Shown here: one piece after another, positions 54,206 to 62,782 of the stretch
How the letters are laid out: each line of letters starts with the position of its first letter
Numbering within the stretch: position 1 is the stretch's first letter
Assembly (NCBI RefSeq): GCF_021215455.1
Contig: NZ_JAJPWV010000001.1
Coordinates: 186,001-250,000, forward strand
DNA length: 64,000 nt
Source of the DNA: Mucilaginibacter roseus
Lineage (GTDB): Bacteria; Bacteroidota; Bacteroidia; Sphingobacteriales; Sphingobacteriaceae
Reading direction: 5' to 3'
Position numbers and translations under genes: made by a program
The notes under the pieces: model-generated
The model's database searches: none
Told to the model about the DNA's origin: nothing
Seen by the model: only the letters and a program-made list of their open reading frames with translations

Positions 54206-54240
54206 GAAGATTGTTGTAGAATTTACCGTTCTAATCAACG

Positions 54241-54261
54241 CAAAATAAAGCGTTTATTTTG
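54241..54261. promoter_or_regulatory. Perfect palindrome upstream of the second GH92
   Basis: CAAAATAAA-GCG-TTTATTTTG has nine-base arms and a three-base spacer. It lies between the end of the hydrolase gene and the GH92 start. It may be an operator or a weak terminator; it lacks a long T-run. Confidence 0.4.
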
Positions 54262-54324
54262 TTGATACGTAAATAAAAACAGTTTACGCTACACTATTGA
54301 CGAAAGTTTTATTAGTGCTGCTAT

Positions 54325-55101
54325 TTAGTTAATAGTAAAACTATCCGCATCCTTTAAAAATGGTAAAGCACGGCGAGTTTTCTCCAGTTCAATAGCGGCA
54401 ATGGTGAAGGTATAAAGATCTTCTTCGTCGCGTTTGTAATAAATAACCTTTCCGTTCGGGTCAATACAGGTTGAATCGCCTGAATGGTACACTTCATTAC
54501 CATCATGTCCAACACGGTTAACGGCCACTACATAGCTTTGGTTCTCCACCGCGCGGGCCGGTATAAGCGTGCGCCAATGTAAAGCGCGGCGTTCGGGCCA
54601 GTTGGCTACAATCAACAGCAAATCATACTCGCCGTTAACATTACGCTGCCATACCGGGAAACGCAGGTCGTAGCAAATCATCGGGCAAACGTTCCAGCCC
54701 TTAAGTTCAACTATCAGGCGTTTATTGCCGGCGGTAAATTTTTCGTGTTCTTTGCCAAGTGCAAACAAGTGGCGCTTATCATAATGCTCATGGCTGCCGT
54801 CCGGGCGCATCCATATCAGGCGGTTGTAGTACTTGCCGTCTTCCTTAATAATCAGGCTGCCGGTTATCACACAATCAAACTTTTTGGCTGTTGCCGCCAT
54901 CCACTGCATGGTTTTACCTTCCATTTCTTCTGCCAGCGGCTCAACGTTCATGGTAAACCCGGTGTTGAACATCTCGGGCAGCACAATCAGGTCCGTTTTT
55001 TCACGTATGTTTGATAATCGCAAACTGATGTTCTGCAAATTTTTATCGGCGTTTTCCCAAAAAAGGTATCCTTGGAATACAGTGATCTTCAGATTATCCA
55101 T
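54325..55101 (-). CDS. Carbon-nitrogen hydrolase, omega-amidase type
   Basis: From the ATG at 55101 the protein is 258 residues; an ATG at 55107 is also possible. The nitrilase triad is visible: Glu in LIVLPEMFNTGFTM, Lys in YDKRHLFALG, and Cys in CPMICYDLRFPVW. The GFTM and HLFALG words are those of the YafV/omega-amidase group, which hydrolyses alpha-ketoglutaramate and alpha-keto-gamma-methylthiobutyramide analogues. The upstream gene, 56 bases away on the same strand, is a methionine aminotransferase. Together they fit transamination in methionine salvage with glutamine as donor, followed by clean-up of the keto-amide. Confidence 0.88.
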   Translation of the reverse strand: MDNLKITVFQGYLFWENADKNLQNISLRLSNIREKTDLIVLPEMFNTGFTMNVEPLAEEMEGKTMQWMAATAKKFDCVITGSLIIKEDGKYYNRLIWMRPDGSHEHYDKRHLFALGKEHEKFTAGNKRLIVELKGWNVCPMICYDLRFPVWQRNVNGEYDLLLIVANWPERRALHWRTLIPARAVENQSYVVAVNRVGHDGNEVYHSGDSTCIDPNGKVIYYKRDEEDLYTFTIAAIELEKTRRALPFLKDADSFTIN

Positions 55102-55157
55102 AGGCAAGTATAGCTTAGCTCAAAGGCTAAATATTATTGCAATGTGTTAAAATTTAT

Positions 55158-56306
55158 TTAAACTTTAATTAACCTATCAACGGCTTTATCTAAAGTTTCT
55201 TGTGTTTTGGCGAAACAAAAGCGAATCACCTTAAAGTCGGTGCCTTTGCTGTAAAAGGCAGAAGTAGGTATGGCCGCTACCCCGAATTCACGGGTTAAAC
55301 GGATCACGAAATCCGTATCTTTTTCGTCGCTTATCGCATCATAAAATGCTGACTGAAAGTACGATCCCTCGCAAGGCAATAGCTTAAACCTACTTTGCTC
55401 CAGCCCGGCGCGGAAATGATCGCGCTTTTGCTGAAAAAACCCCGGCAAATAATTGTAATGCTCTTCGTTTTTCAAATACTCGGCCGCTGCAAATTGCATT
55501 GGCGTATTTACGCTGAATACCAAAAACTGGTGTATCTTCCTGAATTCACGCATCAAATAGGCCGGGGCAATACAATAACCCAGCTTCCAACCGGTAACAT
55601 GAAATGTTTTGCCCAGCGATGCCACGATAAAGCTACGATCGCGCAATTCGGCATAGCGTGCCATGCTTTCATGGGTGCGTCCGTCAAATATTAAATGCTC
55701 ATAAACTTCATCACTTAAAATAAAAATATCCCGGCTGTTAATGATACTGATGAGTTGATCAATATCTTCCTTACGCAGCATGGTAGCGGTAGGATTATGC
55801 GGCGAGTTGAGGATGATCATCCTTGTGCGGTTGGTGATCAGTCTTTTTACCATTTCCCAGTTTATGCGGTAATCAGGTGGTTCAAGTTGTAATGATTTCA
55901 CCAATCCGCCCATCATGCGTACTGCCGGGGCGTAAGCATCATAAGCCGGTTCGAAAATAATTACCTCATCATTGGGGTTTACCACGGTACTTATAGCGGT
56001 GTAAATGGCTTGTGTGCCGCCCGCGGTTACGGTGATTTCGGTTTCAGGGTCGTAAACAGCACCGTAAAGTTTTTCAGTCTTGTCGGCAATTACCTCACGC
56101 AAGCTCATTAAACCAGCCATCGGGGCGTACTGGTTGTGGCCATGCTGCATAGCCTGGCTAACCAACTCTTTCAATTCGGCAGGGCAATCATAGTCCGGAA
56201 AGCCTTGCGACAAATTAATAGCGCCCAACTCGGCAGCCAATGCCGACATGGTAGTAAATATAGTAGTGCCCGTTTGCGGTAGTTTTGATATTATAGGTAT
56301 CATCAA
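55158..56306 (-). CDS. Methionine aminotransferase (YbdL-type)
   Basis: The protein is 382 residues of the class I PLP aminotransferase fold: INLSQGFPDYDCPAEL, HNQYAPMAGLMSLREVIADK, TAGGTQAIYTAISTVVNPND, NSPHNPTATMLRKEDI. The PLP lysine is in SLGKTFHVTGWKLGY. The NQYAPM and KTFHVTGWKLGY words match YbdL-type enzymes, which prefer methionine and aromatic keto acids. The omega-amidase-like gene directly downstream supports a glutamine- or methionine-dependent role. It is divergent from the ABC importer operon. Confidence 0.9.
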   Translation of the reverse strand: MMIPIISKLPQTGTTIFTTMSALAAELGAINLSQGFPDYDCPAELKELVSQAMQHGHNQYAPMAGLMSLREVIADKTEKLYGAVYDPETEITVTAGGTQAIYTAISTVVNPNDEVIIFEPAYDAYAPAVRMMGGLVKSLQLEPPDYRINWEMVKRLITNRTRMIILNSPHNPTATMLRKEDIDQLISIINSRDIFILSDEVYEHLIFDGRTHESMARYAELRDRSFIVASLGKTFHVTGWKLGYCIAPAYLMREFRKIHQFLVFSVNTPMQFAAAEYLKNEEHYNYLPGFFQQKRDHFRAGLEQSRFKLLPCEGSYFQSAFYDAISDEKDTDFVIRLTREFGVAAIPTSAFYSKGTDFKVIRFCFAKTQETLDKAVDRLIKV

Positions 56307-56469
56307 GGGCTAAAATACCGCAATAAGTAATTTGTTTACTATTTGTTGAAAAATAGGGTGTTTATTTTACACACACCCGCTGGTCAATTTAAGCCGTAAT
56401 AAGCAAATTGCCGCTGCAACATACCCGGGGAATATTTCAGCTTTAATGTTTAATAACTACTTTAGTGGT

Positions 56470-57447
56470 ATGAAGTATGTTAAACTTTTAGCAGCCGTTG
56501 CCATGGCTGCAATCATTATATCATGCCAGCAAAAGGGCAAAAAAAACGATGTGCCCGTTGTTGGTTTTGTTGATGCTTTTGAGGATGCTACTATAGCGCA
56601 GGCGCGTACCGGTTTTACCGATGCACTTAAAAAGGGTGGCTTTAGTGAAGATGCCCATACCCTGAAAATAGAATATCGGAATGCACAGAATGATATACCA
56701 CAGTTAACGCAAATTGTAAATTATTTTGTTAGCGAACCTGTGGATGTGCTGGCGACCTCAACCACGCTGTCAACCGTAACAGCTTTGCAAAAAAGCAAAA
56801 CCATCCCGGTATTTGCCATGGTTTCACCTGTGCCTGAGCGCATGAAGGTGCTTGATGCGAGTGGAAAAGCGCCGGCAAACCTGTTCGGCGCGTTGGAAGA
56901 TCTGAATTATATCGACACTTCATTTTCCATCATCCCGCACATACTAAAACCTAAAACAGGAGCGAAGCTGGTTGTCGGCATGATCTATAACCAATCCGAA
57001 CCGCAATCGGCAGATGCAATGGAGCGCATAAAAGGGCTGGCTACTAAACTAAATGTTAATTTAGTGGCGTTGCCGCTCAATAATTCGTCGGAAGCATCGC
57101 TGGTAACACAATCATTGCTGGCTAAAAATATCGACGCTTTCTTTGCAAACCCGGATAATACAGTATTTGCTGCATTCGAGACTATAAAAAAGAATTGCGA
57201 TGCCAAAAATGTACCGATATTTACCAGCGAGGCTGGTTTAGTACAACGCGGCGCGGTAGCAGCTTTCGGGGCCGATATTTACCAATGGGGATACCAGGCA
57301 GGTGAGCAGGCCGTACAATACCTTAAAACACATAAAACCGATGGTCTGAAACCAGAATTGGTGAAAGTCAGGAAACGGGTGTATAATGCCGAAGTAACCG
57401 CAAAGTATAAACTAACGCTACCATCAAATTTCGAAGCAATAAAATAA
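56470..57447 (+). CDS. ABC transporter substrate-binding lipoprotein (TrpX-type)
   Basis: From the ATG at 56470 the protein is 325 residues, with a lipobox at AAIIISC; a start at 56446 adds eight residues before the signal. The mature part (VPVVGFVDAFEDATIAQART, VDVLATSTTLSTVTALQ, IPVFAMVSPVPERM, FGADIYQWGYQAGEQAVQYL) matches the ABC_sub_bind family, which includes putative tryptophan/tyrosine binders. The next gene, a permease, overlaps it by one base. It would deliver an aromatic amino acid or similar ligand to the inner-membrane complex. A lipid anchor for such a protein is more usual in Gram-positives but occurs in Bacteroidota. Confidence 0.86.
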   Translation: MKYVKLLAAVAMAAIIISCQQKGKKNDVPVVGFVDAFEDATIAQARTGFTDALKKGGFSEDAHTLKIEYRNAQNDIPQLTQIVNYFVSEPVDVLATSTTLSTVTALQKSKTIPVFAMVSPVPERMKVLDASGKAPANLFGALEDLNYIDTSFSIIPHILKPKTGAKLVVGMIYNQSEPQSADAMERIKGLATKLNVNLVALPLNNSSEASLVTQSLLAKNIDAFFANPDNTVFAAFETIKKNCDAKNVPIFTSEAGLVQRGAVAAFGADIYQWGYQAGEQAVQYLKTHKTDGLKPELVKVRKRVYNAEVTAKYKLTLPSNFEAIK

Positions 57448-58316
57448 TGGACTTTTACCTTACCGCTTTATTACAGGGTTTGTGTTTTGCGGGTATTGCG
57501 CTGGGTATCTACATCTCCATGAAGATATTTAACATACCGGATATCACTACAGACGGTAGTTATACCCTCGGCGGTGTGGTTACGGCGTTGCTATTAACCC
57601 ATCAGCAACCGGTGTATATTGTTTTACCTGCGGTGATATTGGCCGGAGCTTTAGCCGGTGCCATAACTGGATTGATACATACACGTTTGAAGGTGCATCC
57701 ACTGTTATCTGGTATATTGGTAACCTATTCACTTTATTCAATAAATCTAACCTTAATGGGGCGATCAAACATTCCATTAATAGGCGTTAAAAGCTTATTT
57801 GATAAGTTGCATTTGATGGTCGATCCTAATCAAAACACAGGCGTTATATTGTTGCTGATTGTGTTGTTGATCACCTTACTGATCGGTTATTTGCTAAAAA
57901 CAGATTTTGGTTTAGCTATGCGCGCCACAGGTAATAGCGAAACCATGATACGCGCACTTGGCGTAAATACTAATAATATGAAGATTGCCGGGCTTGCGCT
58001 GGCTAACGGACTGATTGCTCTCAGCGGCTACCTCATGACCCAGTTTCAGGGTTTTGCAGATATTAATATGGGTATAGGCATTGTAATAACAGGGCTTGGT
58101 TCTGTCATCATAGCCGAAACAATTATCAATTGGCTGCGCATTACTTCGGCATGGTTGAGTCTGGTGTTGGTAATAGCCGGTGCAATCGCTTTCCAAATGG
58201 TGTTGGCCATTACGCTTAGTATTGGCGTTGACGCCAATCTGCTCAAATTAGTTACCGCTGTATTCGTATTATTAATAGTAAGCCTGCCCCGTTTATCTTT
58301 TAGCAGAAATTCATGA
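57447..58316 (+). CDS. ABC transporter permease (TrpY-type)
   Basis: The protein is 289 residues with about eight to nine membrane segments. FNIPDITTDGSYTLGGVVTA near residue 28 and IRALGVNTNNMKIAGLALAN near 172 match permeases partnered with ABC_sub_bind proteins, related to the branched-chain amino-acid family. It overlaps the binding-protein gene by one base and the ATPase gene by four bases, so the three are translated together. It would import the ligand through the inner membrane. Confidence 0.88.
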   Translation: MDFYLTALLQGLCFAGIALGIYISMKIFNIPDITTDGSYTLGGVVTALLLTHQQPVYIVLPAVILAGALAGAITGLIHTRLKVHPLLSGILVTYSLYSINLTLMGRSNIPLIGVKSLFDKLHLMVDPNQNTGVILLLIVLLITLLIGYLLKTDFGLAMRATGNSETMIRALGVNTNNMKIAGLALANGLIALSGYLMTQFQGFADINMGIGIVITGLGSVIIAETIINWLRITSAWLSLVLVIAGAIAFQMVLAITLSIGVDANLLKLVTAVFVLLIVSLPRLSFSRNS

Positions 58317-59062
58317 TAGCGCTTAATTCAGTACATAAAATTTTTAACAAGGGTAAGGCGAGTGCGGTAACTGCTATTAACAATTTGTCGCTTAACATAA
58401 ACTCGGGCGAGTTTGTAATTATTATTGGGGCTAACGGTTCAGGCAAAACTACCTTGCTCAACCTGGTGGCCGGCAGTATTTATGCCGATGAGGGTACTAT
58501 ACAAATTGGCGGCAATGATGTTACCCGCATGGCAGACCATCAGCGCAGTAAGTGGGTAGCACGCGTTTTCCAAAACCCGCTGAGTGGTACTGCACCCGAT
58601 CTAAGTATAATAGATAATTTCCGACTGGCTGCCATTCGTACCAAGCATAAGAGATTTTCAGTCGGCGTAAATGCGGATTTCAGGGAAAAAGTAAAAGAAC
58701 ACATCACTACTTTAGGCATGGGGCTTGAAAATAAATTAGAGCAACCTATGGGCACACTCTCCGGGGGCCAGCGCCAGGCGCTTACTTTGTTGATGAGCGT
58801 TATGGACAGCTGCAAGGTATTATTGCTGGATGAACCCACGGCGGCGCTTGACCCACGATCAGCAGAGGTGGTTATGCGCACGGCTGATAAGCTTATCCAT
58901 GATTTCAATCTCACTGCAATACTGATCACGCATAATTTAAAGGACGCTTTCCAGTACGGTACCAGGCTTATTCAGATGAATGAGGGCAATACTTTACGTG
59001 ATATTTCAGCAGAGGATAAGAAGGCGCTAACTCAAAACGACATATTTAACTGGTTTTCGTAA
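58313..59062 (+). CDS. ABC transporter ATP-binding protein (TrpZ-type)
   Basis: The protein is 249 residues with Walker A (GANGSGKTTLLN, residues 39-50), Q-loop (VFQNPLSG), signature (LSGGQRQAL), Walker B (VLLLDEPTAALD) and H-loop (ILITHN). All catalytic residues are intact. The FQNPLSGTAPDLSIIDN stretch is typical of ATPases paired with ABC_sub_bind importers. It is the last gene of the three-gene importer. The gene at 59106 lies 43 bases further on and may or may not be in the same transcript. Confidence 0.93.
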   Translation: MIALNSVHKIFNKGKASAVTAINNLSLNINSGEFVIIIGANGSGKTTLLNLVAGSIYADEGTIQIGGNDVTRMADHQRSKWVARVFQNPLSGTAPDLSIIDNFRLAAIRTKHKRFSVGVNADFREKVKEHITTLGMGLENKLEQPMGTLSGGQRQALTLLMSVMDSCKVLLLDEPTAALDPRSAEVVMRTADKLIHDFNLTAILITHNLKDAFQYGTRLIQMNEGNTLRDISAEDKKALTQNDIFNWFS

Positions 59063-59105
59063 GCGTTAAAAAATTTGGCAAAGTTATTGTATCTGTCTGA
59101 TTGCT

Positions 59106-59405
59106 ATGAAGAACAATGATTTTGTAACGATAAACGACGCTTACCAGCTGGTAAAAGGCGCAAAGATAAAAGGCAAAAAACAGGATGAGGTTTTTGAGCT
59201 AGGCCATTACGATCCGAACAAACGTAGCTACACCGTTTACCCTTTTGAAGAAGGGGTTATGTATAAGGATTTTAGCGTGATGGTATCTGAAAATGAGCTT
59301 AAAAATAATTACCTGATAGAAGCGGTTAAAAGTAAAGCGATTGATGCAGGTATAGTAAATACTGCTGAATTGTTTGCGGATATAAATAATCTTAAGAGTG
59401 CCTGA
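59106..59405 (+). CDS. Small protein of unknown function
   Basis: The protein is 99 residues with no signal peptide or membrane segment. It contains blocks such as FVTINDAYQLVKGAKIKGKK, VFELGHYDPNKRSYTVYP and an acidic helix near the end (VNTAELFADINNLK). I do not recognise a family. It follows the ABC importer operon by 43 bases on the same strand. A weak promoter-like box (AAAATTTG, about 59070) could give it its own transcript. Translated length and codon use look normal, so the gene is probably real. Confidence 0.55.
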   Translation: MKNNDFVTINDAYQLVKGAKIKGKKQDEVFELGHYDPNKRSYTVYPFEEGVMYKDFSVMVSENELKNNYLIEAVKSKAIDAGIVNTAELFADINNLKSA

Positions 59406-59426
59406 TTTTTCAGCACTTTAAAAGTT

Positions 59427-59506
59427 TGTCACCCGGTGCTGTTGCCGGACGGTGTTTGTTGAGAGCGTGTTGTGATTGAGGGATGATCCGGCAAGCGCTG
59501 GTGACA
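59427..59506. ncRNA. Candidate structured RNA element (long imperfect hairpin)
   Basis: Bases 59427-59433, 59436-59440 and 59443-59449 pair in order with 59500-59506, 59494-59498 and 59487-59493. They form about 19 base pairs in three blocks around a 37-base loop. The element lies in a 266-base gap with no gene. It could be a small RNA, a decayed mobile-element end or a processing site. No promoter was identified. Confidence 0.35.
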
Positions 59507-59615
59507 TTGTAACTGTTTGCGATTGTTGAATGCGATAACGAGGGGAGAGAGCAGGTGAGGTTGATAAATGTAGATGATTATGAGGATATGCTGATAAGTA
59601 AATCGCAAACCATAA

Positions 59616-59643
59616 GAAAAGGCGCCCAATGGAGCGCCTTTTC
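59616..59643. terminator. Bidirectional terminator
   Basis: A perfect ten-base-pair stem (GAAAAGGCGC with GCGCCTTTTC, eight-base loop) has A and T runs on both sides. It serves the end of iscA on the minus strand and the transcripts coming from the left. Confidence 0.8.
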
Positions 59644-59671
59644 AATATCATATAATGTCGAATAAACTACC

Positions 59672-59998
59672 TTAAACCGAAAAGCTTTCGCCACAACCGC
59701 AGGTGCGGGTAGCATTAGGATTATGGAAGTTGAAACCTTTTCCGTTCAAGCCGTCCGAAAAATCAAGTTCAGTACCGGCCAGGTATAAAAACGATTTCAT
59801 ATCCAGGGCCATGCGTACTCCCTTATCTTCAAAAAACTGATCGCCCTTTTTCTCTTCGTTATCAAAATCAAGGTTATATGACAGGCCTGAGCAGCCGCCA
59901 CCCTGAACCGATACACGCAGGAAATACGAAGCATCAAGCCCGGCATCCTGCATCAGGTTATCAATTTTGCTTTTAGCTTTATCTGTTACGGTTACCAT
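59672..59998 (-). CDS. iscA: Iron-sulfur cluster assembly A-type protein (HesB/IscA)
   Basis: The protein is 108 residues. The three conserved cysteines are in GGGCSGLSYNLDF (residues about 32-44) and CGCGESF at the C-terminus. A-type carriers take clusters from the scaffold to target enzymes. It follows iscU after about 98 bases on the minus strand and is the last gene of the isc group. Its length is normal. Confidence 0.93.
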   Translation of the reverse strand: MVTVTDKAKSKIDNLMQDAGLDASYFLRVSVQGGGCSGLSYNLDFDNEEKKGDQFFEDKGVRMALDMKSFLYLAGTELDFSDGLNGKGFNFHNPNATRTCGCGESFSV

Positions 59999-60002
59999 AG
60001 TC

Positions 60003-60096
60003 AGTTGTTAGTAGTCAACAGTGAGTTTGTCACATAATTCGAATAGCGAAAGGTTTAGTATTGCTACTCACCATTCACTATCCACCACTCACTCAA
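60003..60096. repeat. Degenerate short tandem repeats between iscU and iscA
   Basis: The region contains near-repeats such as ACTCACCATTCACTATCC, then ACCACTCACTCA, and a GTTAGTAGTCAACAGTGAGT region with the complementary sense. It reads as low-complexity variants of TCACTATTCACC. No coding function is seen. Confidence 0.45.
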
Positions 60097-60510
60097 TTAG
60101 TGGTGTGATTTTTCTAATTCAATTGGCTCTAAGCCGTTTTTAACGCGGTAATCATTAATAGCGGCTTTAATAGCGTCCTCAGCCAAAACTGAGCAGTGAA
60201 TTTTTACCGGTGGCAGGGCGAGTTCTTCAACAATATCCATATTGTCAATAGCCATAGCATCATCAATGCTTTTGCCTTTTAGCCATTCAGTAGCTAATGA
60301 TGATGAAGCGATAGCCGAACCGCAACCAAAGGTTTTAAATTTAGCGTCGGTAATAACGTTGTTATCGTCGACTTCAATCTGCAGGCGCATAACGTCACCG
60401 CACTCAGGGGCACCTACAAGGCCGGTACCTACTTTATGGCTGCTTTTATCTAATGTACCCACGTTGCGCGGGTTGGTGTAATGATCAATTACTTTATCTG
60501 AATATGCCAT
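60097..60510 (-). CDS. iscU: Iron-sulfur cluster scaffold protein IscU
   Basis: The protein is 137 residues. The scaffold cysteines are in GAPECGDVMRLQIEVDD, FKTFGCGSAIASSSLATEW and LPPVKIHCSVLAEDAI. LPPVK is the IscU site recognised by the HscA chaperone. IscU receives sulfur from IscS and assembles the cluster. Intergenic spacers on both sides carry degenerate repeats. The Asp/Cys pattern and length are those of IscU rather than SufU. Confidence 0.95.
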   Translation of the reverse strand: MAYSDKVIDHYTNPRNVGTLDKSSHKVGTGLVGAPECGDVMRLQIEVDDNNVITDAKFKTFGCGSAIASSSLATEWLKGKSIDDAMAIDNMDIVEELALPPVKIHCSVLAEDAIKAAINDYRVKNGLEPIELEKSHH

Positions 60511-60524
60511 TGTCTTATAGCTTT

Positions 60525-60592
60525 TAAATTCTAAATTCTAATATCTAAATCCTAACAGTAAAAACCGAAATCCAAAATTCGAATTCCGAAAT
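60525..60592. repeat. Degenerate short tandem repeats between iscS and iscU
   Basis: The stretch reads as variants of two words: AAATTCTAAATTCTAATATC with CTAAATCCTAA, then GAAATCCAAAATTCGAATTC with CGAAATT. The units are about seven to nine bases and never quite identical. Such sloppy repeats are known to me from intergenic regions of Bacteroidota, without a defined role. Confidence 0.5.
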
Positions 60593-60596
60593 TTTC

Positions 60597-61808
60597 TTAG
60601 TGTTCTGCCCACTCAATTGAGTTAAGGTCGATGCCTTCTTTAAACATTTCCCATAGTGGAGAAAGTTCGCGAAGGTGCGTTACCGCTTTTTTAGTTACCT
60701 CGATTGCGTAATCTACTTCCTCGTCGGTTGTAAAGCGGCCTAAACCAAAACGTATCGAAGAGTGTGCCAAATCGTCAGACAAACCTAAGCTTTTCAACAC
60801 GTATGATGGCTCAAGTGATGCCGAAGTACAGGCCGAACCTGATGATACAGCCAAATCTTTCATGGCCATCATCAAACCCTCGCCCTCAACATATTTAAAG
60901 GAGATGTTAGCTACGTGCGGTAAACGGTGTTGTACGTTACCATTTACATAGCTTTCTTCCAATTCACTCAATGATGCCTCTAACCTGTCGCGCATAGCTG
61001 AAAGGCGTTGCGCTTCAGAATCCATTTCCAAACGGGCAATTTCGCAGGCTTTACCCAAACCAACGATACCCGGTACGTTCAAAGTACCTGAACGCATACC
61101 GCGCTCGTGGCCGCCGCCGTCCATTTGTGCAGTTACTTTAACACGCGGACCTTTACGGCGTACATACAAAGCGCCTACACCCTTAGGGCCATACATTTTA
61201 TGGGCCGAAAGAGCCAGCAGGTCAATACCATCAGCGTTTACGTCAACCGGTATTTTACCTACGGCTTGTGTAGCGTCTGTCATGAACAGGGCGCCATGTT
61301 TGTGGGCAATAGCTGCAATTTCTTTTATTGGTTGTATAACACCGATTTCGTTGTTACCGTACATAATTGATACCAGGATGGTTTCTGGCGTAATGCTTTG
61401 CTCAAGCAATTCCAGATCAACCAGGCCGTCCTCTTTAACGGGTAGATAAGTAACCTTGCCGCCCAGTTTCTCAACGTGTTTACAAGCGTCAAGCACGGCT
61501 TTATGTTCAGTAACCGCGGTAATAATGTGGTTACCTTTATCTTTATACATTTCAAAAACACCCTTAATAGCCAGATTGTCTGACTCTGTAGCGCCTGAAG
61601 TAAAGATAATCTCTTTCTCGGTAGCGCCAATTAATTTGGCAACCTGCTCACGTGCGTAATCAACAGCCTCTTCGGCTACCCAGCCAAAGTGGTGGTTACG
61701 GCTTGCGGCATTACCAAATTTTTGGGTAAAATATGGTATCATAGCTTCAAGCACCCGTGGATCCATGGGCGTTGTAGCATTGTTATCTAAATAAATTGGT
61801 AAGTTCAT
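60597..61808 (-). CDS. iscS: Cysteine desulfurase IscS
   Basis: The protein is 403 residues. It begins [20 protein letters not shown]. The PLP lysine is in [19 protein letters not shown] and the active-site cysteine in [17 protein letters not shown]. IscS transfers sulfur from cysteine to IscU. It is the first gene of the isc group, with a full-consensus -7 box at 61827-61834 and a short leader of about 12 bases. Length and motifs are normal. Confidence 0.96.
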   Translation of the reverse strand: MNLPIYLDNNATTPMDPRVLEAMIPYFTQKFGNAASRNHHFGWVAEEAVDYAREQVAKLIGATEKEIIFTSGATESDNLAIKGVFEMYKDKGNHIITAVTEHKAVLDACKHVEKLGGKVTYLPVKEDGLVDLELLEQSITPETILVSIMYGNNEIGVIQPIKEIAAIAHKHGALFMTDATQAVGKIPVDVNADGIDLLALSAHKMYGPKGVGALYVRRKGPRVKVTAQMDGGGHERGMRSGTLNVPGIVGLGKACEIARLEMDSEAQRLSAMRDRLEASLSELEESYVNGNVQHRLPHVANISFKYVEGEGLMMAMKDLAVSSGSACTSASLEPSYVLKSLGLSDDLAHSSIRFGLGRFTTDEEVDYAIEVTKKAVTHLRELSPLWEMFKEGIDLNSIEWAEH

Positions 61809-61826
61809 TGTATCAGTTTAACAATA

Positions 61827-61834
61827 CAAAGATA
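61827..61834 (-). promoter_or_regulatory. -7 box of the iscS promoter
   Basis: On the minus strand TATCTTTG fully matches TAnnTTTG, and transcription would start about 12 bases before the iscS ATG. No IscR-type binding palindrome was recognised around it. Confidence 0.7.
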
Positions 61835-61954
61835 TACAAATAATTTATTTAAAATTGTTCGCCCACTGTCATAAACGAGTGGTTAGGTAGACGATTTTTG
61901 AACTTAATAAGGTTCTCTGCCGAATTATTATTTTGATTGAACGACATATTAAAA

Positions 61955-62422
61955 ATGAAACCAAACCTTATCCTGCTGTATCTTACTCTCATAGCTTTGT
62001 TTATTGCAGGCTGTCGCCCGGTTTTTTGTGTATGGGACATGGGTTTTCAAGCTGCCGATATAAAAGATAAAGTTGAGGTTGTAGGCACTTATAGGCTAAC
62101 AGATCACTCTAAAAAGATAATGCAGTATGAAGGTGATTATGTCGATATTCCCGAAAGCTATTTGATAATTTATCGTAACGGAACTTATAAATTAAATAAT
62201 GCACCCGATTGGATCATGGATGATTGGGGTAAATCAAACAAAAGTTATATTGATCATACAGAGAAATGGAGTATATCTTTCGATGATAACGGACATTGTA
62301 TATTTGAACTTAACGATATTAGCGCCGGGGATATTTTGCAAAAAAAGGATGGCAAATTAAATGTTTTATTAACAGTAGGCGTTCCCGATAATTGCCAGGG
62401 TATGGTGTATGAGGAGCAATGA
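61955..62422 (+). CDS. Lipoprotein of unknown function
   Basis: From the ATG at 61955 the protein is 155 residues with a lipoprotein signal (LLYLTLIALFIAGC, Cys20); an ATG at 61937 adds six residues. The mature part contains VEVVGTYRLTDHSKKIMQYE, YLIIYRNGTYKLNNAPDW and KWSISFDDNGHCIFELND. This looks like a beta-rich lipocalin-type or copper-resistance-like small fold, but no family is certain. A TTATTTTG box (one mismatch to TAnnTTTG) lies just before the start. It is divergent from iscS and precedes rpmE2. Confidence 0.6.
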   Translation: MKPNLILLYLTLIALFIAGCRPVFCVWDMGFQAADIKDKVEVVGTYRLTDHSKKIMQYEGDYVDIPESYLIIYRNGTYKLNNAPDWIMDDWGKSNKSYIDHTEKWSISFDDNGHCIFELNDISAGDILQKKDGKLNVLLTVGVPDNCQGMVYEEQ

Positions 62423-62478
62423 GAACTAAAACGTGGAAAACTTTTTCCCCTAATGTTTTATAATAAAAATAAGTTAAC

Positions 62479-62486
62479 TATATTTG
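62479..62486 (+). promoter_or_regulatory. -7 box of the rpmE2 promoter
   Basis: TATATTTG fully matches TAnnTTTG. Transcription would start near 62492. This excludes the in-frame ATG at 62453 and supports the ATG at 62513. Confidence 0.75.
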
Positions 62487-62512
62487 CGCCTCTTTTAGAA
62501 AGTATATTAGTA

Positions 62513-62761
62513 ATGAAAAAAGATCTGCATCCTTCAAATTATAGATTAGTGGTTTTTAAAGATATGTCTAACGACTACTCTTTCATCACTAAATCATGCA
62601 TCGATACCCGTGAAACAGTTCAGTGGGAAGATGGTAACGAGTATCCATTGGTTAAATTAGAGATCTCACACACTTCACACCCTTTTTATACCGGTAAAAT
62701 GAAGTTGGTGGATACCGCTGGTCGTATCGATAAATTTCGTAGCCGTTACAACAAAAAGTAA
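62513..62761 (+). CDS. rpmE2: 50S ribosomal protein L31, type B
   Basis: From the ATG at 62513 the protein is 82 residues: [20 protein letters not shown], then [40 protein letters not shown] and the basic end FRSRYNKK. It lacks the zinc-binding CxxC of type A L31, so it is the zinc-independent form. It is a component of the large ribosomal subunit. A strong promoter box at 62479 and a terminator at 62783 make it a single-gene unit. Confidence 0.95.
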   Translation: MKKDLHPSNYRLVVFKDMSNDYSFITKSCIDTRETVQWEDGNEYPLVKLEISHTSHPFYTGKMKLVDTAGRIDKFRSRYNKK

Positions 62762-62782
62762 TCGCTTACTTAAAATATTTAT

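Noticed and set aside
59418-59651. Short minus-strand frames in the gap before iscA
   Set aside because: They run through the perfect terminator stem and the long hairpin and show no protein features.
60003-60592. The isc spacer repeats as a CRISPR array
   Set aside because: The units are not identical, have no regular spacers, and no cas gene is nearby.
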